From positions 1 to 13,474 of the forward strand of contig CAAFZG010000151.1 of the NCBI GenBank assembly GCA_900767505.1: DNA of 13,474 bases, read 5' to 3'. Every line of letters begins with the position of its first letter. Position 1 is the stretch's first letter. Below are positions 13,352 through 13,474 of this stretch, in pieces. The notes beneath the pieces are model-generated. The model was given only the letters and a program-made list of their open reading frames with translations. It ran no database searches and was not told where the DNA came from. Origin of the DNA: Methanomassiliicoccales archaeon. GTDB lineage: Archaea > Thermoplasmatota > Thermoplasmata > Methanomassiliicoccales > Methanomethylophilaceae. Made by a program: the position numbers and the translations under genes.

Positions 13352-13474
13352 TCAGTCCTCCAGGAAGACTCCTCTTCTGAAGTAGCTCTCGATCTTCTTC
13401 TGGAGCAGCATGAATCCGTCGATCATGGCATCGGGACGCGCGGGGCATCCGGGGATGTAGATGTCAACGGGAAC
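13352..13474 (-). CDS. fpoB: F420H2 dehydrogenase-like complex, Fe-S subunit FpoB (NuoB homologue), C-terminal 40 residues only
   Basis: Only the 3' end is in the window; the gene continues beyond the right edge. The visible residues VPVDIYIPGCPARPDAMIDG, then FMLLQKKIESYF, match the highly conserved end of NuoB/PSST proteins. The Cys in PGCPARP is the last ligand of the terminal [4Fe-4S] cluster (N2), which passes electrons to the membrane carrier. The stop TGA (13352-13354) is two bases before the fpoC ATG, and the last codons contain the fpoC ribosome binding site. fpoA would be expected upstream, out of view. Confidence 0.92.
   Translation of the reverse strand, partial: VPVDIYIPGCPARPDAMIDGFMLLQKKIESYFRRGVFLED

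Noticed and set aside
1..13474. tRNA or rRNA genes, CRISPR arrays, insertion sequences, phage or defence genes
   Set aside because: No regularly spaced repeats, clover-leaf-like segments or transposase-like frames were seen; coding density is close to complete with recognised housekeeping and energy genes.

Overview
The window (GC-rich, roughly mid-50s % by eye) is archaeal. It carries genes for archaeal ether-lipid synthesis (CDP-archaeol synthase, a geranylgeranyl-reductase-family flavoprotein, a trans-prenyl diphosphate synthase), the archaeal/eukaryotic rRNA endonuclease Nob1, and most of an fpo operon for an F420H2-dehydrogenase-like relative of respiratory complex I. The fpo operon has the B-C-D-H-I-J-J-K-L-M-N order, is followed directly by lipid genes with no fpoO, and has no electron-input (FpoF or NuoEFG) subunit in view. 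Together with the base composition this best fits a methanogen of the order Methanomassiliicoccales (Methanomethylophilaceae-like). That assignment is inference from gene content, not from a marker gene.

Layout. All genes except nob1 are on the minus strand, so transcription runs right to left. From the right edge: 3' end of fpoB (13352-13474), fpoC, fpoD, fpoH, fpoI, fpoJ (N-terminal half), fpoJ (C-terminal half), fpoK, fpoL, fpoM, fpoN (3877-13474). The junctions are extremely tight: five TGATG stop/start overlaps, two longer overlaps and three gaps of one or two bases. Then come a 112-bp intergenic region with T-rich tracts and TATA-like boxes, a prenyl diphosphate synthase (2799-3764), and a geranylgeranyl-reductase-family gene (1703-2794). 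nob1 (1244-1702, plus strand) meets that reductase stop to stop with no intervening base. A 103-bp divergent spacer then separates nob1 from carS (568-1140), pyrE (35-562) and the first 12 codons of an unidentified gene running off the left edge.

How the parts fit. FpoBCDI form the peripheral arm (Fe-S chain and carrier site), FpoH links it to the membrane, and FpoJJKLMN are the proton-translocating arm. The antiporter-type glutamates and lysines of L, M and N and both FpoK glutamates are present, so the pump looks intact. The clearest oddity is FpoI: it has four [4Fe-4S] cysteine motifs instead of the usual two, through a C-terminal 2[4Fe-4S] ferredoxin-like domain. This is a plausible electron-entry module in a complex without FpoF. 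The prenyl synthase next to the operon has the small residue before its first Asp-rich motif that is typical of longer-chain enzymes. With the adjacent reductase, this raises the possibility that the pair makes the side chain of a methanophenazine-like membrane carrier as well as, or instead of, core lipids.

No tRNA, rRNA, CRISPR, insertion sequence or phage feature was seen. No stretch over 300 bases lacks a gene.
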